64,000 nt of DNA. It comes from Salvator merianae (lineage: Eukaryota > Chordata > Lepidosauria > Squamata > Teiidae). Positions 10,325 to 20,831 of the stretch are shown one piece after another. Numbering within the stretch: position 1 is the stretch's first letter; the number at the start of each line of letters is the position of its first letter. The notes beneath the pieces are model-generated. The model was given only the letters and a program-made list of their open reading frames with translations. It searched no databases and was not told where the DNA came from. The stretch is taken from NCBI GenBank assembly GCA_003586115.2, contig QVOM02000023.1:4707211-4771210 (forward strand). The letters run 5' to 3'. The position numbers were made by a program, and so were the translations under genes.

Positions 10325-10477
10325 TGATAACCTTCAGAATATATAGAGGATAAATAGCTTTCATGGTGTGTATATTTTACCTCTCCCTGTATTGTTTAAA
10401 TTGTTCTTGTCTGGGAAGGTTTAATCTTTACTGACCTAGAGATGACTCATAAATCATTTTTATGTATATATTTATAG

Positions 10478-10594
10478 ATTCTGCAAATGTGTGTATCTGT
10501 GGCTCAGAGCAACATAATTCCCTGACTTCTGAAATTCATTTCCTGAGGAAGCAAAATCAGGTTTTGAATGGAATGCTGGCGAAAGGATCTCAGG
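10478..10594 (+). CDS. CDK5RAP2: CDK5RAP2 exon B
   Basis: The acceptor is ATTTATAG ending at 10477 and the donor is CAGG|GTAAGA. Its first two bases join the last G of exon A to give Asp; 38 codons follow and one base carries over. It encodes residues 42-80 of the fragment, ending KQNQVLNGMLAKGSQ. This block, leading directly into KLRESLSKK of the next exon, is what I recall of CDK5RAP2 rather than PDE4DIP, whose equivalent region diverges. The upstream part is SANVCICGSEQHN. The frame stays open for 20 more codons into the intron, so the exon end is set by the strong donor and by the phase match with exon C. Confidence 0.88.
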
Positions 10595-11254
10595 GTAAGA
10601 TAAGAAATGTGATGCTTAAAGACAAACAGCAGAAGTTTAGAGTGGGGCTCTTCTAGTCAATTCAAGGAAGATGAGGAAAGGACGACAATTTTTTTTTTTT
10701 TTTTTTTACCTTCTCCCATAAGAGAGAAGACGGATGTCTGCTGAAGCTTTATCTGCGGTAGCATTTTCTGTATTCAGTGGCGTCTAAACAGCCTCACATT
10801 TTAAAAGCAGGTTATGAATACTCGGGGTATTATTGCTTTAAAAAAAAAAAAACAGAACTGCAGAATTGCATCTGTAATAGATCTTGCAGTGATGCTTCAC
10901 GATCTGAATAAAATAAGACTCGGTAACTGCTGTTGCACTATACCTGCGCTATGGATCTTTTCACGTTTATCTTTAGTAGACCAGACCAAGTAAACTGGAT
11001 CGAGCTGAAACCAGGATCGCTCCTGGTGTGGAGCAAGGCCATCTGCGTTGGGCTGGCCTGTTTTAACCTCAGCACCAGATCCAAAAGCTTTGGAGAACCA
11101 GGGAAGCCATTGCTTTGGCACACCTTGTGATCCAGTATACCACCCCCTAATACGATGGTAGACCAGACCACTCTGCCATTTCAGGTGCACTAGTCTGGTC
11201 TATGTTCTATCCTGTACGAATGGAGCATGCTAGCAGGGGGCAGGGTCTACAGAA

Positions 11255-11450
11255 AAACATAAGAGGAGCCTTGCTGGATCAGGCCACAGCCCATCTGGTC
11301 AAGCATTCTGTTTCGCATAGTGGCCCACCAATTCTCAAGCAGAATAAAAGGCAAAACCTTCACCTGCTGTCAACTCCCTGCAAATGGCTTTTAGGGGCAT
11401 CCTGCCCGTCTCTCCAACTTGGAGGTGATACCTGGGCATCGATTCTAGAT
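11255..11450 (-). mobile_element. CR1-like 3' end, minus strand
   Basis: AACATAAGAGGAGCCTTGC..GGATCAGGCC..CACCTGCTGTCAACTCC..CTTGGAGGTGATACC. Truncated at CGATTCTAG, immediately followed by another copy. Confidence 0.85.
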
Positions 11451-11451
11451 A

Positions 11452-11530
11452 AGAGCATAAGAGGATCCCTGCTGGGTCAGGCCACAGCCCTTCTAGTCCA
11501 GCATCCCGTCTCATCCAGTGGCTCTACAGG
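11452..11530 (-). mobile_element. CR1-like 3' end fragment, minus strand
   Basis: AGCATAAGAGGATCCCTGC..GGTCAGGCCACAGCCC..CATCCCGTCTCATCCAG. A short copy abutting the previous one in the same orientation. Confidence 0.8.
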
Positions 11531-11557
11531 TACTGGAAGCCCGATATGGGTCTGTTC

Positions 11558-11593
11558 CAGCTTAAAATGGTAGAATTCTACCATTCTAAGCTG
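11558..11593. repeat. 36-bp palindrome centred on GAATTC
   Basis: CAGCTTAAAATGGTAGAATT.. reads the same on both strands with one mismatched pair. There is no loop, so it is a candidate cruciform. It probably belongs to a decayed MITE. Confidence 0.85.
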
Positions 11594-12109
11594 TAAAGTG
11601 CAAATAGACCCTCTGAATGTTCTTAGTGTTCTCTTGGAATCACCTGCTGTTTTAGCTGCTGAGACAGGATGGTCCAAGATTTTTGTGTTTTTTCCAAACT
11701 TGGAATATAAACAGGAAACACATTCTGTGTACCACTAAATGGAGGTGTAGGGGAATCTGATCATCTGATTAGACAACTGTCCATTTTAGTGGGTTACCTT
11801 CAATTTCTTGCAATATGGGTGGGGAAGAAATTTGGTAAAATTATCTTTACCATAAGATCCAAGGCATTTTTTAGAAGTTAAGCTTTTTGACCATTCCTCC
11901 CAACACCCTCTCTACTCCAGAGCTGCAGAAGAAAAAAACTTAGAAAGCAAAAATTGAAATGAACATCTCATTTTCGCTATTATTTCTTATGTACTCTGTG
12001 TACTTGTGTGCACTTAATACTGAAAGGATGAATAAATCTCCAATTCACCAAGCCGTTTTGCTCAAATTGTGCTTAAACGATCAACAACTCGTGGTTTATC
12101 CGTTTGCAG

Positions 12110-12299
12110 AGAAGCAAAACGAAAACGAAAAATTGCGGGAATCCCTGTCGAAGAAGAGCTTTGCTGTGGAGCGTCTTCATAAGGACTGCGAACATCTTAA
12201 GAAGGAAAACGAGAAACTGCAGAAGAAACTTAAGAAACGGGAGGAAGAAAATGGACACCTGACACAAGATAATTACAACATTAGAAATGAATTGAACAG
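12110..12299 (+). CDS. CDK5RAP2: CDK5RAP2 exon C (coiled coil)
   Basis: The acceptor is CCGTTTGCAG ending at 12109 and the donor is AACAG|GTAATG. Two bases complete Glu with the last G of exon B, 62 codons follow, and two bases (AG) carry over. It encodes residues 81-143: KQNENEKLRESLSKK, then a highly charged Lys/Glu coiled coil with heptad spacing (LHKDCEHLKKENEKLQKKLKK). The KLRESLSKK-type block is, from memory, a hallmark of the vertebrate CDK5RAP2 C-terminal half. The Met at 11959 that opens the long frame is intronic and not used. Confidence 0.9.
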
Positions 12300-13646
12300 G
12301 TAATGCTGGCGTTGTCTGAATTCTGCGAAGGTCAGATGGGGTTTGCCTAAGAGTTGTAGGAGTTCCTGTTCTTATTTTGAGACATCAGCATCAGAAAGAG
12401 GATTTTAGCATGTGGCAAAAACACATGCCTAAGAAATCTGAAATGGTTCATAAAGCTGAACCAGCTGACGCAAGGCATTTCCACACTTATCCAGCTTGCT
12501 TATCCAGCTCAGCAGGGCTGGGCCAGGCTAGAGCAGTTTCAGCCATAAGACTGCTCCTTCTGTCCCGGAACAGGCCCTTCCACATGGAAGACTGTTCTGG
12601 GACAACCTCTGTGCTGACTCTGAAGATTGTATGATCTCTGAAGCCAACTTCTGGGTTCTCCGATGTCTAGGAACTAAAGTTCCTGTGTTCAGAGCCCTAG
12701 GGGGACTCATTCTGGGGGTGCAGTTTGGTGCACCACCGAAATGAGTTCCCTGCTAAACCAGGAAAGGGAGGTGTGTGCTCTTCCACGTTCCCCCCTGTTC
12801 CATTCCAGAGTCCCCTGGACCATTTTGGATGCTTAGGGTGGGCTGTGCTTCATCTAATGTGGGCAGTGCATACTAGTGGGCTGCAGGCTTCTCTGTAAAC
12901 TGCAGCAGTCTGTGGAAGGGAGGTTTCTGGATCCCTTGCTGACTTGGTCCAAAGGTAAATGTGGAAAGGGCCACACAGCCTCGTCATCAGCTTGGTTTCA
13001 GAAAGAATTGATTGCTGTCCATTTGTTTGTGTAAGCAAAGTGCTTACCAACCTGGCATGTTGCATTCTAAAACACCCCACCCTGTCATGTTATTCCACCA
13101 GGAGATTTCCAGATCTGCATACCTCTCAAATGTTCCAAAACCCTGCTCTGTGAAGGCTTTTGAATAGGTGGCAAAAACTTTTGTTCCCCGTTTTCTAAGA
13201 TAGGCTGAACTAGCCCAGCCATCAAGTGGATGGCTGCCTGCCCACTCTGCCCCGTTCCACCACGTTCCTGACCCAGAATGTTTTTTCCGGGACAGGTATG
13301 ATCTCTGCGGCACACGTTGTAAGCCTGTGTACTGGAAAAGTCCTGGTTGCCTTATTTAACTAGTGGTGAGACCCACTACGTAGGCCGCCTGCTGTGTGAA
13401 AGAAACCCCAAGGAGCAACAATTTAATGCCTGTGGAATGCTTTTGCCTCCTCTTGCAATGGGTTATTTCATGGCAAGAATAACAGGTTTAAGACCTGTTC
13501 CTTTCCAGCTTTTCCAGTCTTAAATTTTCTTTCCCAGCCGGCGGTTGGCTTTTTGCAATAACAAGAATGGAGTTAGTGCAGCCAGAGCACAATTTACGGT
13601 GCCGATATTTAAACTCTTGCTGACCGGTTCAATTGGGGTGCCGCAG
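12300..13646 (+). other. CDK5RAP2: Intron C-D
   Basis: Mostly one MITE (12474-12972). The stretch 13000-13640 has no feature I can name; frames on the minus strand at 13044-13315 have no recognisable domain. Confidence 0.7.
12474..12972. mobile_element. Non-autonomous DNA transposon, GGCATTTCCACACTTA ends
   Basis: The left end GGCATTTCCACACTTATCC and right end GGTAAATGTGGAAAGGGCC are inverted repeats. The interior (CTAGGGGGACTCATTCTGG, GGTGCACCACCGAAATGAG) matches 50608-51113. Confidence 0.65.
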
Positions 13647-13768
13647 GTTGCAAACGGAGCTGAACGCCAAACAGCACCAGCTGTCTGAGAATGACAAATT
13701 GCTACACTCGCTACGCTTGGAGCTCAAGGTATATGAGAAGTTAAATGAAGCGATCAGAAGTCAAAAAG
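13647..13768 (+). CDS. CDK5RAP2: CDK5RAP2 exon D
   Basis: The acceptor is GTGCCGCAG ending at 13646 and the donor is CAAAAAG|GTACGC. One base completes Arg with the AG of exon C, 40 codons follow, and one base carries over. It encodes residues 144-184: LQTELNAKQHQLSENDKLLH, then SLRLELKVYEKLNEAIRSQ. The SENDKLLHSLRLELK..YEKL pattern is a recognisable CDK5RAP2 block (the human protein has a very similar NDKLL.SLR.EL..YEKL stretch as I recall). It is continuous with the exon C coiled coil. The acceptor pyrimidine tract is weak, but the phase match and protein similarity support it. Confidence 0.9.
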
Positions 13769-16157
13769 GTACGCAATGGGGGCGATATCCGTGGGGTTTC
13801 TCCCTCCAGCTGTCCTGTCCCTGGATACAGACTGTGAGCTCCTTACCAACCCATGCCAAGCAAGCTAGACAACACAAATTTAGTTGACGGGAACTCACAC
13901 TTCACTAATATTAATTACTAATATTAATTAGGAAATAACATCCCCCCCGCCACCCCAGGGAACACAGGCGCCCCATTTCCTTTCTCCTGATGTGTTCCAT
14001 GCTCCTCCACTACTCCGGCACCATGGTCTGTTGTAATTCAAGGTCATGAATTTGGGGGACTCCAGGGAACCATACCGTGTCTGATATTGCCAATAACTTC
14101 TTTGAAAATTAGAAATATTGACCGTTAAGTGAATGGCATGTTTGCCACGCCTCATCTTGGGTCCCCAATTGGTCCCTGTGGTCCTATGTATGTCCGCCGA
14201 TGGAAAAGCTTGTGGGGTGTGTTTCCTTCTCTCCATGCTCAGAGTACATTATCTTTATTTTCTAGGATGCTCTGATGGGACAGTTTTCCTCTCTCTCCAT
14301 TCCCTTTTCAGGGCAAGATGCTCCTATTTGGTAGTCCTTTTCCGTGCCTCATAAAAGCCGTTTTGGGAGCAGTGCCCACAACGCTTTCTCAGAAAGTCAC
14401 AGGAGCTCCCAGGACAACCTCCTCTGGGTGTGAACGCTCCAAGTGAGCGGTACAGCTGTGGCGGTGCAGTCATGCACCGTGTCTCCAGTCGCCATGGCAA
14501 TGGCAATGGCTGGATGTTGCGGCAGCTGCTGTCATGGCAGGAGGGCTGACTATCTGCACTTGGAGTGCGAGACGCCCGGTATGAAACTGCTCCAGCCCTC
14601 GCAGTGTGGATGGCCACCACGCCGCGGGGTCTTGTACAGCCTCGAACGGTATCACAACAACCTTCTAGGCTGTCAAGGGCAAGCAGGCCCTGCTGTTTTG
14701 CTCACGCTGATTAATCTGTAGCTGAAGCACCTTGTTAAGGAGTGTCTGTGAGGGGTATTGTCACAGTCATAGCTTCAAGAGATAAAAATGTTCACACTTG
14801 AAACCATCAGCAATTGCCTTTCTGCTATATTAAGAATGTCTAAGAGTCTCTTGGGTCCATTATTAGATAATATGCAAGCTTCCCCTTACAAACAACAACA
14901 ACCCTGTCTTCATTTCCAGATCTATCTGTTAATAGAGCTGCATTTTCATTGCGCAGTGGAGATGCCTTTCCACCACCTCCAGGGCAGACTGTGTCCCACT
15001 GCTCCCCATAGGATGTACCTGGGGGCTCTTGTTGCAACCCCAAGGGCAGAAGAAGGCATGTTAGGGTCAGGGTGGGAATTTCCACTCCCAGGATGGAAGC
15101 AACGTGAGATGAATTATGGGTCTGCTGGTGCCTGCACGCAGAGACCAATTCGCGAGGAGACTGGAAATTTTAGTCTCCGTGTCTAGGGGATAGCAATTGC
15201 CAATGCAACCTGGACAGAAAGGTCCTGCTGCATAGACCAATACATATTCCGCTCCATCTGCCCGTCCACAGACAGCTTACTCTGTCAACTTGAGTCCTAG
15301 CCTAGAGTTCCTTCATGAATTCACTGGTTCTGAATCCTGTTCTCCTTTATCTGGAGGCCACACTAGACTAGAACTGAGAGACATCCTCTGAAGGTGATGA
15401 GCAGGAGAATTAGGACTGTTAAGGAGAAGTCTTTTTTCACCCAGAGGGTCATCAGTCTGTGGAATTTACTAGCAGAAGACCTGCTGACAGCGATCAGCCT
15501 GGATAGTTTTAAGAAAGGGTTAGACCAATTATGGAGGACAGGTGTATCAATGGCTACTAGAATGGGTGCCCAGGTACTGCCTCCAGGTCGAAGAGACAGG
15601 CAGGATGCCTCTAAGGGCCATTTGCAGGGAGTTGAGAACAGGTGAAGGTTTTGCCTCTGTCTTCTGCTTGAGATGGCCAGAAGCAATTGCTGGGTCACTG
15701 AGTGACATGGGATGTTGGATTAGATGGGCTGTGGCCTGATCCAGCAGGGCTCCTCTTATGTTCTTATATTTTTATTTATTTTTATCTCTCTTGTCTACCT
15801 CTGCCTTTATTTTCCAAGCCATACCTCCAAATGCCCTTTAGAATTTATCATTTTTTCTTCTCATTCCGGTCTCTTAATAAACATAATTTTGCCTTGGATA
15901 TGCAACATTAGCTTTTATGTACTAAGTGAAAAATAATTTTTGGCTCTTATTAAATCTTTGGAGAGTAAAAGCAATTAAGGATGAGCGTTGCATTTTTTTC
16001 TTCTTCTGTTAAAATCATTTATCTACCTATTGTTTATATTTCGTTCTTCATACCTAGCTCAAATGTACTCATTCAGCATTTCAATAATGGCAGTTTTAAT
16101 TGTTTGCTATAATAATTAAAAACAGAATAACAAACCAAAAAACGACCCCCCCTCCAG
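13769..16157 (+). other. CDK5RAP2: Intron D-E
   Basis: AT palindrome CTAATATTAATTACTAATAT at about 13904-13930. The GC-richer block 14360-14660 (repeated CCATGGCAATGGCAATGG) and 14660-15340 carry no supportable gene. A CR1 copy follows. Confidence 0.7.
15370..15770 (+). mobile_element. CR1-like LINE 3' end with RT C-terminus, + strand
   Basis: The frame from 15394 encodes FFTQRVISLWNLLAED and LDSFKKGLDQL, the conserved C-terminal block of CR1-clade reverse transcriptase. The 3' UTR that follows ends GGCCTGATCCAGCAGGGCTC and TTATGTTCTTAT. This is the longest coding-bearing copy of the family that is so abundant in this window; it is 5' truncated. Confidence 0.9.
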
Positions 16158-16406
16158 ATTGCAGCCACGAAAGATCGGATGAGTGCTGGAAAGATGAAAG
16201 TCACCAGCTTGATTTGCATGAGCTGTTGATGGAAATCCGGAACTTGAGAACGCAGCTTGAAATGAGTGTCCAAGCTAACAAGATGTTGCACGAAAAAGTG
16301 GAAGAGCAGCTTTTGAGAGGAAAGCGAGAGGATGACGGCTCGGGGTCGACCGTGAACATCAGCTACCTTTTCAAACAGGACGTCCAGCCCTGCCCTGGGT
16401 TACCTG
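16158..16406 (+). CDS. CDK5RAP2: CDK5RAP2 exon E
   Basis: The acceptor is CCCCCCTCCAG ending at 16157 and the donor is TTACCTG|GTACAG. Two bases complete Asp with exon D, 82 codons follow, and one base carries over. It encodes residues 185-267. After an acidic linker (ERSDECWKDESHQ) comes DLHELLMEIRNLRTQLEMSV, then NKMLHEKVEEQLLRG, a second copy of the LLMEI.LR.QLE coiled-coil pattern seen in exon A, and then a Ser/Gly/Pro linker (GSGSTVNISYLFKQ). The DLH.LLMEI..LR.QLE block is strongly CDK5RAP2-like. The frame is open beyond the donor to a stop at 16466-16468, but phase with exon F supports splicing at 16406. Confidence 0.9.
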
Positions 16407-16520
16407 GTACAGACATACGCTTTCATTTAAAGACAGCTGCTCAGATCCATGTGATCAGACCTGCGTAGAATCTATTTATTTAGCCATATATATTTTTAGT
16501 ACAACTAGATTCATTTCCCC

Positions 16521-16545
16521 ATATATATATATATATATATATATG
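16521..16545. repeat. (AT)n microsatellite
   Basis: Twelve AT units in an intron, with no other feature. Confidence 0.95.
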
Positions 16546-16754
16546 TAAATATCCGTTTTAGTTTGCTAACCCCCCCCTCGCCCCTACGCATCCTCCATTC
16601 TTCATGCATTCTCCATGCTTCCGACTCACTTTCCATTTTTGTCCTCCTCTTACTTTGTTTAATATATTCTATTACTTTATCCAAGTCTTGTTTCTCAACG
16701 ATACCATTTTTTTGTCTTTTACCGTTTTCCTTGTTCTCCAGAAAACAATAAAAC

Positions 16755-17394
16755 ACTGGGAAATATAACTCAGTGGTAATGCAAGCAGTCTGGAAAGCAG
16801 ACACTTGATGGTTTGATACCAAGCCTTTCCCTGGAAATAGAAAATGGTAAACCACTTCTATATCTCTGCCAAGAAAGCTGCATAGAAAGGCCCATGGAGT
16901 CTGGGAGGGGCTGCAGCTCAGGAGTAGAGCAAAGTGTCTGGAAAGCAGAGGGTTGCTGGTTTGATCCTCAGCCTCTCCCCAGGAGTAGACAATGGCAAAC
17001 CACTTCTGTATCTCTGCCAAGAAAGCTGCATAGAAAGGCCCATGGAGTCTGGGAGGGGCTGCAGCTCAGGAGTAGAGCAAAGTGTCTGGAAAGCAGAGGG
17101 TTGGTGGTTTGATCCCCAGCCTTTCCCAAGAAGTACGCAAAAGCAAACCACGCCTGCATCTCTGCCAAGAAAACTGCATAGAGGCGTCCATGGAGTCTGG
17201 GAGTGGCTGTAGCTCAGTGGTAGAGAAAACTGTCCGGAGAGCAGGAGGTCACTAGTTTGATCTCCAAATTCCGCCAGAAGTAGGTAATGGCAAACCACAT
17301 CTGTATCTCTGCCAAGAAAACTGCATAGCAGTGCCCATGGAGGTACCCCACATGCCACTGGGTGTCAGCTATGACTTGATGGTATCCAACAAAC
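16755..17394 (+). mobile_element. Sauria-type SINE, tandem tetramer, 148-bp period
   Basis: Four head-to-tail units. The landmark CATAG..GG lies at 16881, 17029, 17177 and 17324. Each unit has a tRNA-like head (GGCTGTAGCTCAGTGGTAGAG, B-box GGTTTGATCCCCAG) and a body (GGCAAACCACTTCTGTATC, CTGCCAAGAAA). Only the last unit carries the 3' tail (GGTGTCAGCTATGACTTGAT and GGTATCCAACAA), which resembles the Bov-B-like end of Sauria SINEs. Confidence 0.9.
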
Positions 17395-17639
17395 TACATG
17401 TAGTTTGAAGGGGTGGAGGTGGAGATGCAATCCTGCTTGAAATCGAAAGCTCCTGAGTTTCAAATCCTTACGGGAAATTGACAGAAAACTCCCCCTTTAA
17501 GTACCGGGGAAAGAGGACCACAAGCTTCACCGATATGGATCTCGTGTTTTGTCGATTTAGTCCCGACAGTTCAGCCTTTCTAAGAACCTTTCCCTCCTTT
17601 ATTCTTCTGGGGCAAGAGCGGGGGGAAAAAAAGAGAAAG

Positions 17640-18260
17640 AAAACCACCTAGTTTACAAACTGTAACCGTGCTGCCAGGACTGGCAGGCGAAGTTTCCATA
17701 GATTTTTGCTTACCTGAATGGTTTATTTAATGCACAAGCATTTGCTGCAGGCGGGCATGCGTTACTCAGGAGCAATCAATAGGTGCCTTTGAATGGTCTG
17801 TGAATAAATCAGTAGAATAAATTTTGCACTCCAGAGGAATATTTCTCCTCTATTTGCATTGCTGTTCAATGAAGGGTGCCAGCAATTTAAAACTTTGAAG
17901 GGAGGCGGAGGCAGCCGCGCGCCGTACAAATCTGAATTGTAAGGAGGCATCCAGAACATTGCGGGGCAACCAAATGCCCCTTAGCGCGGAGTTTTGCCGA
18001 ACGAATATTACAGCTGTTTTAGCTAGTTGGATCTCGTACTTTTGACCTTGCGGAGACGAACCGAAACAAATATCGGCAAATCGTCCAGGGGTAATCTATG
18101 CAAAAGTGGGTTTAGATATTACACGCCGCCGTGAAGTTAGTGCATTTGCTGCAAATTTGAATTTTGTAGTGCAGGTTACGTTCCCTCTGCTGGAATAGAT
18201 TTCGGCTTCCCAGCCTGGGAAAAATCAGCTGTCGTCGGAGTGTGTCTATTTATGTATGCG
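17640..18260. promoter_or_regulatory. Repeat-poor block, candidate conserved noncoding element
   Basis: About 600 bp with none of the repeats that fill this intron, and with AT-rich and GC-rich steps mixed (GTTTATTTAATGCACAAGC, GGAGGCGGAGGCAGC). It has no open coding frame of note. The claim is inference from absence of repeats only. Confidence 0.2.
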
Positions 18261-18503
18261 TGCGGTTTCAGGAAGCTTTATTTGAAAAAGACGTTTTAAA
18301 AAAAAATGGTTGGCTCATTGCAGCTTGATATCATGGCTGTAAGAATGGGAGGAATTGCTTCTGAGCTTTTCTGCAGAGGGAGTTGACTACTTTGCAATTC
18401 CTCGTTGACTAATTGATTCTGCTGCCACAACAAAATTGCTTTTCAGGGGGATTCTTGGACCACTTCCAGCCAAATGTAAAACCCACTCAGATTCTTAGAT
18501 TGC

Positions 18504-18510
<7 letters not shown>

Positions 18511-18542
<32 letters not shown>
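18511..18542. repeat. (TG)16 microsatellite
   Basis: Pure TG dinucleotide run. Confidence 0.95.
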
Positions 18543-18543
<1 letters not shown>

Positions 18544-19096
18544 CTCAGGAGTTGGTGGGGCAGCCCCCCTAGGAATGAGTCAGCACACATTTTCGCAGCT
18601 CCCTGGGAACAATGAACCGCAGCCTTGGATTTCCTCTCTGGTTTTTCAGGAGACTTTACTCAGACATTAAGTCAGCAACCCTTCTGAAATTGTGAGGACT
18701 AGGCTCTTGAGAAATCACATGAAGATTGTGTCTGTGAGTGTTGAAACCCTAGGACTGTGGGTGAAGGAGTTTTAGTACTCAGAGAGCAAGATCTAACCTG
18801 AAGGGAGGGACCCAGCACCCTAGGAAACCTGAATGTTGTGCCTCTAGACAGTCTCTTTAAGACTTTCCACCACCAGAGAACAGTGGTTGTTGTGACTATT
18901 TGCAGCTGTGGTGCTGAGTATTGCAAGAGTGGAAAGCTTTGCTAGGACCCCAAAATAAGTGATCGTAGATAAAGGCTAGGCTGCTCTAGGCAGCAGGATT
19001 CCAAGGGTAAAATGGGGGGCTTTAAGCGGTAGCTATCCTGGGGTTGCCGTGTGAAAATGTAGAGAAGACTCTGACTTGGTGCACATCTGTTTCTAG

Positions 19097-19442
19097 TAGA
19101 GACGTGTAAAGTTTGGTTCGTGTTCGAAATTTCAGTCGAATGGTTCATATTTGCGGATATTCACATTGAACCGAGCATCCAGTTGTTCGAATATCCAAAA
19201 ACTTGATTGAACCAAAGCAGTTTCCCTCATGTGGACACAGACTATCCAAACTGTTCACATTCACTGTGTTTTCACCTTGGAAAGCACTTTTTATAGGGGA
19301 AAAAAAGCTTGTTTTTGAACCACTTTGAAATCAAATGTGAACGATTGGATGTTCGATTAAATGATTCATCGTTGAACCGAACAAACAGCTGTTTGGTTCG
19401 ATGGAGAACCGAACTTGTGAAACCGGTCCGTGCCCATCTCTA
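19097..19442. mobile_element. hAT-like MITE (TAGAGAYGTG ends)
   Basis: Ends TAGAGACGTG and CCCATCTCTA. Flanking 8-mers GTTTCTAG and GATTGTAG agree at 6 of 8 positions, a decayed 8-bp target duplication. The interior is full of GGTTCG/CGAACC steps that can fold back. Confidence 0.75.
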
Positions 19443-19784
19443 GATTGTAGAGAGGAGGGGAGAGCAAAGACGCAGCTGAGCAGGGGTGCCATTTAAAATG
19501 CTGACATCCATCTTTGCAAACGGTTTTGTTCCAATCCGCAGTACAGTTTGCTGGTTTGCTACTCTTTGTGGAGTTGTGTGTATGGAGGGACAACATGCTC
19601 TTCAAGAGAGGAGGAAGAGCTGGTCATGAAATAGGAAGGTTGCTGTTGACAGATGGGGAGGTTTGTCTTGTATAGAAATGGGTCGGTTTGGAAACCTGCA
19701 GATGCATCCGTTCAGTTGGGATGCAATGCGGCCTATAATAGCTCCGACTTCTAACTGGCCTTCTGTTCCTCTTTCGTTAACTAG

Positions 19785-19865
19785 AGCTGAAATTTCCCAC
19801 TGCAGACAGTAACATCCTCGAATTGGAGCAGAAGTATGGAAGCTGTCTGGCTCCCCTCAAAGCAG
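19785..19865 (+). CDS. CDK5RAP2: CDK5RAP2 exon F
   Basis: The acceptor is CTTTCGTTAACTAG ending at 19784 and the donor is AAAGCAG|GTATGT. Two bases complete Glu with exon E, 26 codons follow, and one base carries over. It encodes residues 268-294: LKFPTADSNILELEQKYG, then SCLAPLKA. I do not recall an exact counterpart in the human protein, where this stretch is a low-complexity Ser-rich linker, so the assignment rests on splice sites, preserved phase and position. A second in-frame acceptor, CACTGCAG ending at 19805, would drop seven residues and give Asp at the junction. Both keep the reading frame. Confidence 0.72.
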
Positions 19866-20209
19866 GTATGTTGAGACATGGGCCATGATGGAGTTCTTTC
19901 TTTTCCTTAAATGCCTCTTCCAGAATTAGAGCTAGGTTCTTGAGATTCAATGAGGAGATACCAGCAAGGCTCTAAAGCTGCATTCTCACACAGTAAAAAA
20001 AAAAATCAGCTCAAAAGCCACTTAGAGGTGGTAGCGTCCGCATGCTAGTGCCCTAAATCCATCCGTACCACATCTCCCCAGGGCAAGTGCAGATACAGCC
20101 AAAGGCTTAAATAACTCAGAATAGGAACAAATTTCCTCCTAGGGGCTGATGATTGAAATGGTCTTCAGCCATGACTTTTTTAAAGATGAGCCAGGAAGAG
20201 CAAAAGTGG

Positions 20210-20490
20210 TGACAGCAACCAGCTTGGGTAGCTTTAAGAATGGATTGGACAAATTCACGGAGGTCAGGTGTATCTATGGCTACTAGAATGGATGCCTAGG
20301 TACTGCCTCCAGGTTGGAGAGACAGGCAGGATGCCTCTGAAGGCCATTTGCAGGGAGTTGAGAGCAGGTGAAGGTTTTGCCTTTGTCTTCTTCTTGAGAT
20401 GCCCAGAAGCAATTGATGGGCCACTGGGTGAGGCAGGATGCAGGACTAGATAGCCTATAGTCAGATCTAGCAGGGCTTCTCTTACGCTCT
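20210..20490 (+). mobile_element. CR1-like 3' end, + strand (first of two)
   Basis: AGCTTGGGTAGCTTTAAGAA..GGTGTATCTATGGCTACTAG..GGTTTTGCCTTTGTC..TCTAGCAGGGC..CGCTCTTAT, matching 15480-15770. Confidence 0.88.
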
Positions 20491-20740
20491 TATAGACAAA
20501 TTCATGGAAAAAGGTGTATCAATGGCTGCTAGTATTCGTGCTTAGGTACTCCCTCTGGGTTTCAGAGACAGGCAGGATGCCTCTACAGGGGATTTGCAGG
20601 AATTTGAGAGCGGGTGAAGGTTTTGTTTTCATCTTTCACTTGAGAATGCTGAGAAGCAATTGGTGGGCCACTGTGTGAGACAGGATGCTGGATGAGATGG
20701 GCTGTGACCTCATCTAGCAGGACTTCTCTTATGTTCTTAT
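20491..20740 (+). mobile_element. CR1-like 3' end, + strand (second of two)
   Basis: Restarts at GACAAATTCATGGAAAAAGG directly after the first copy and ends CTTCTCTTATGTTCTTATG, 91 bp before exon G. Confidence 0.88.
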
Positions 20741-20831
20741 GAAGTGAATGGGTGTGGATCCTTGGAAGCTGTTCGTCAGGAAAATCCAGTGAGTGGACTC
20801 TCTGAGGATGAACTGCTCATCCTTTTCTCAG

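Larger units (their letters stand above)
3217..10477 (+). other. CDK5RAP2: Intron A-B, rich in transposon debris
   Basis: 7.3-kb intron. Besides the elements listed separately, 4600-5250, 5770-6300, 7600-8570 and 9130-9420 show nothing I can name. The open frames in it are short and have no recognisable domains. Confidence 0.7.
10595..12109 (+). other. CDK5RAP2: Intron B-C
   Basis: Contains a T18 run near 10690, an A12 run near 10840, a partly palindromic block at about 10965-11210 (repeated TAGACCAGACCA and its inverse AGTCTGGTCTA) and the CR1 copies listed. Nothing else is named. Confidence 0.7.
16407..19784 (+). other. CDK5RAP2: Intron E-F
   Basis: Contains (AT)n at 16521-16545, a tandem SINE array, a repeat-poor block at 17640-18260, (TG)n at 18511-18542 and a hAT-like MITE. 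18560-19080 and 19445-19780 show nothing I can name. Confidence 0.7.
19866..20831 (+). other. CDK5RAP2: Intron F-G
   Basis: Short intron almost filled by two CR1 tails. A fragment at 19972-20090 (AAGCTGCATTCTCACACAG, CCACTTAGAGGTGG) resembles the MITE at 50238. Confidence 0.75.

Noticed and set aside
15394..15645. A host gene encoding FFTQRVISLWNLLAED
   Set aside because: This is the C-terminal block of CR1 reverse transcriptase and runs into the CR1 3' UTR.
16755..17344. Cluster of tRNA genes
   Set aside because: The tRNA-like heads lack a credible anticodon arm and acceptor pairing and are followed by SINE body sequence.
16813..17358. Repeated frames of about 90-146 residues with CSSGVEQSVWKAEG-like units
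   Set aside because: These are translations of the tandem SINE units, with period 148 bp (not a multiple of three), so no real protein repeat.
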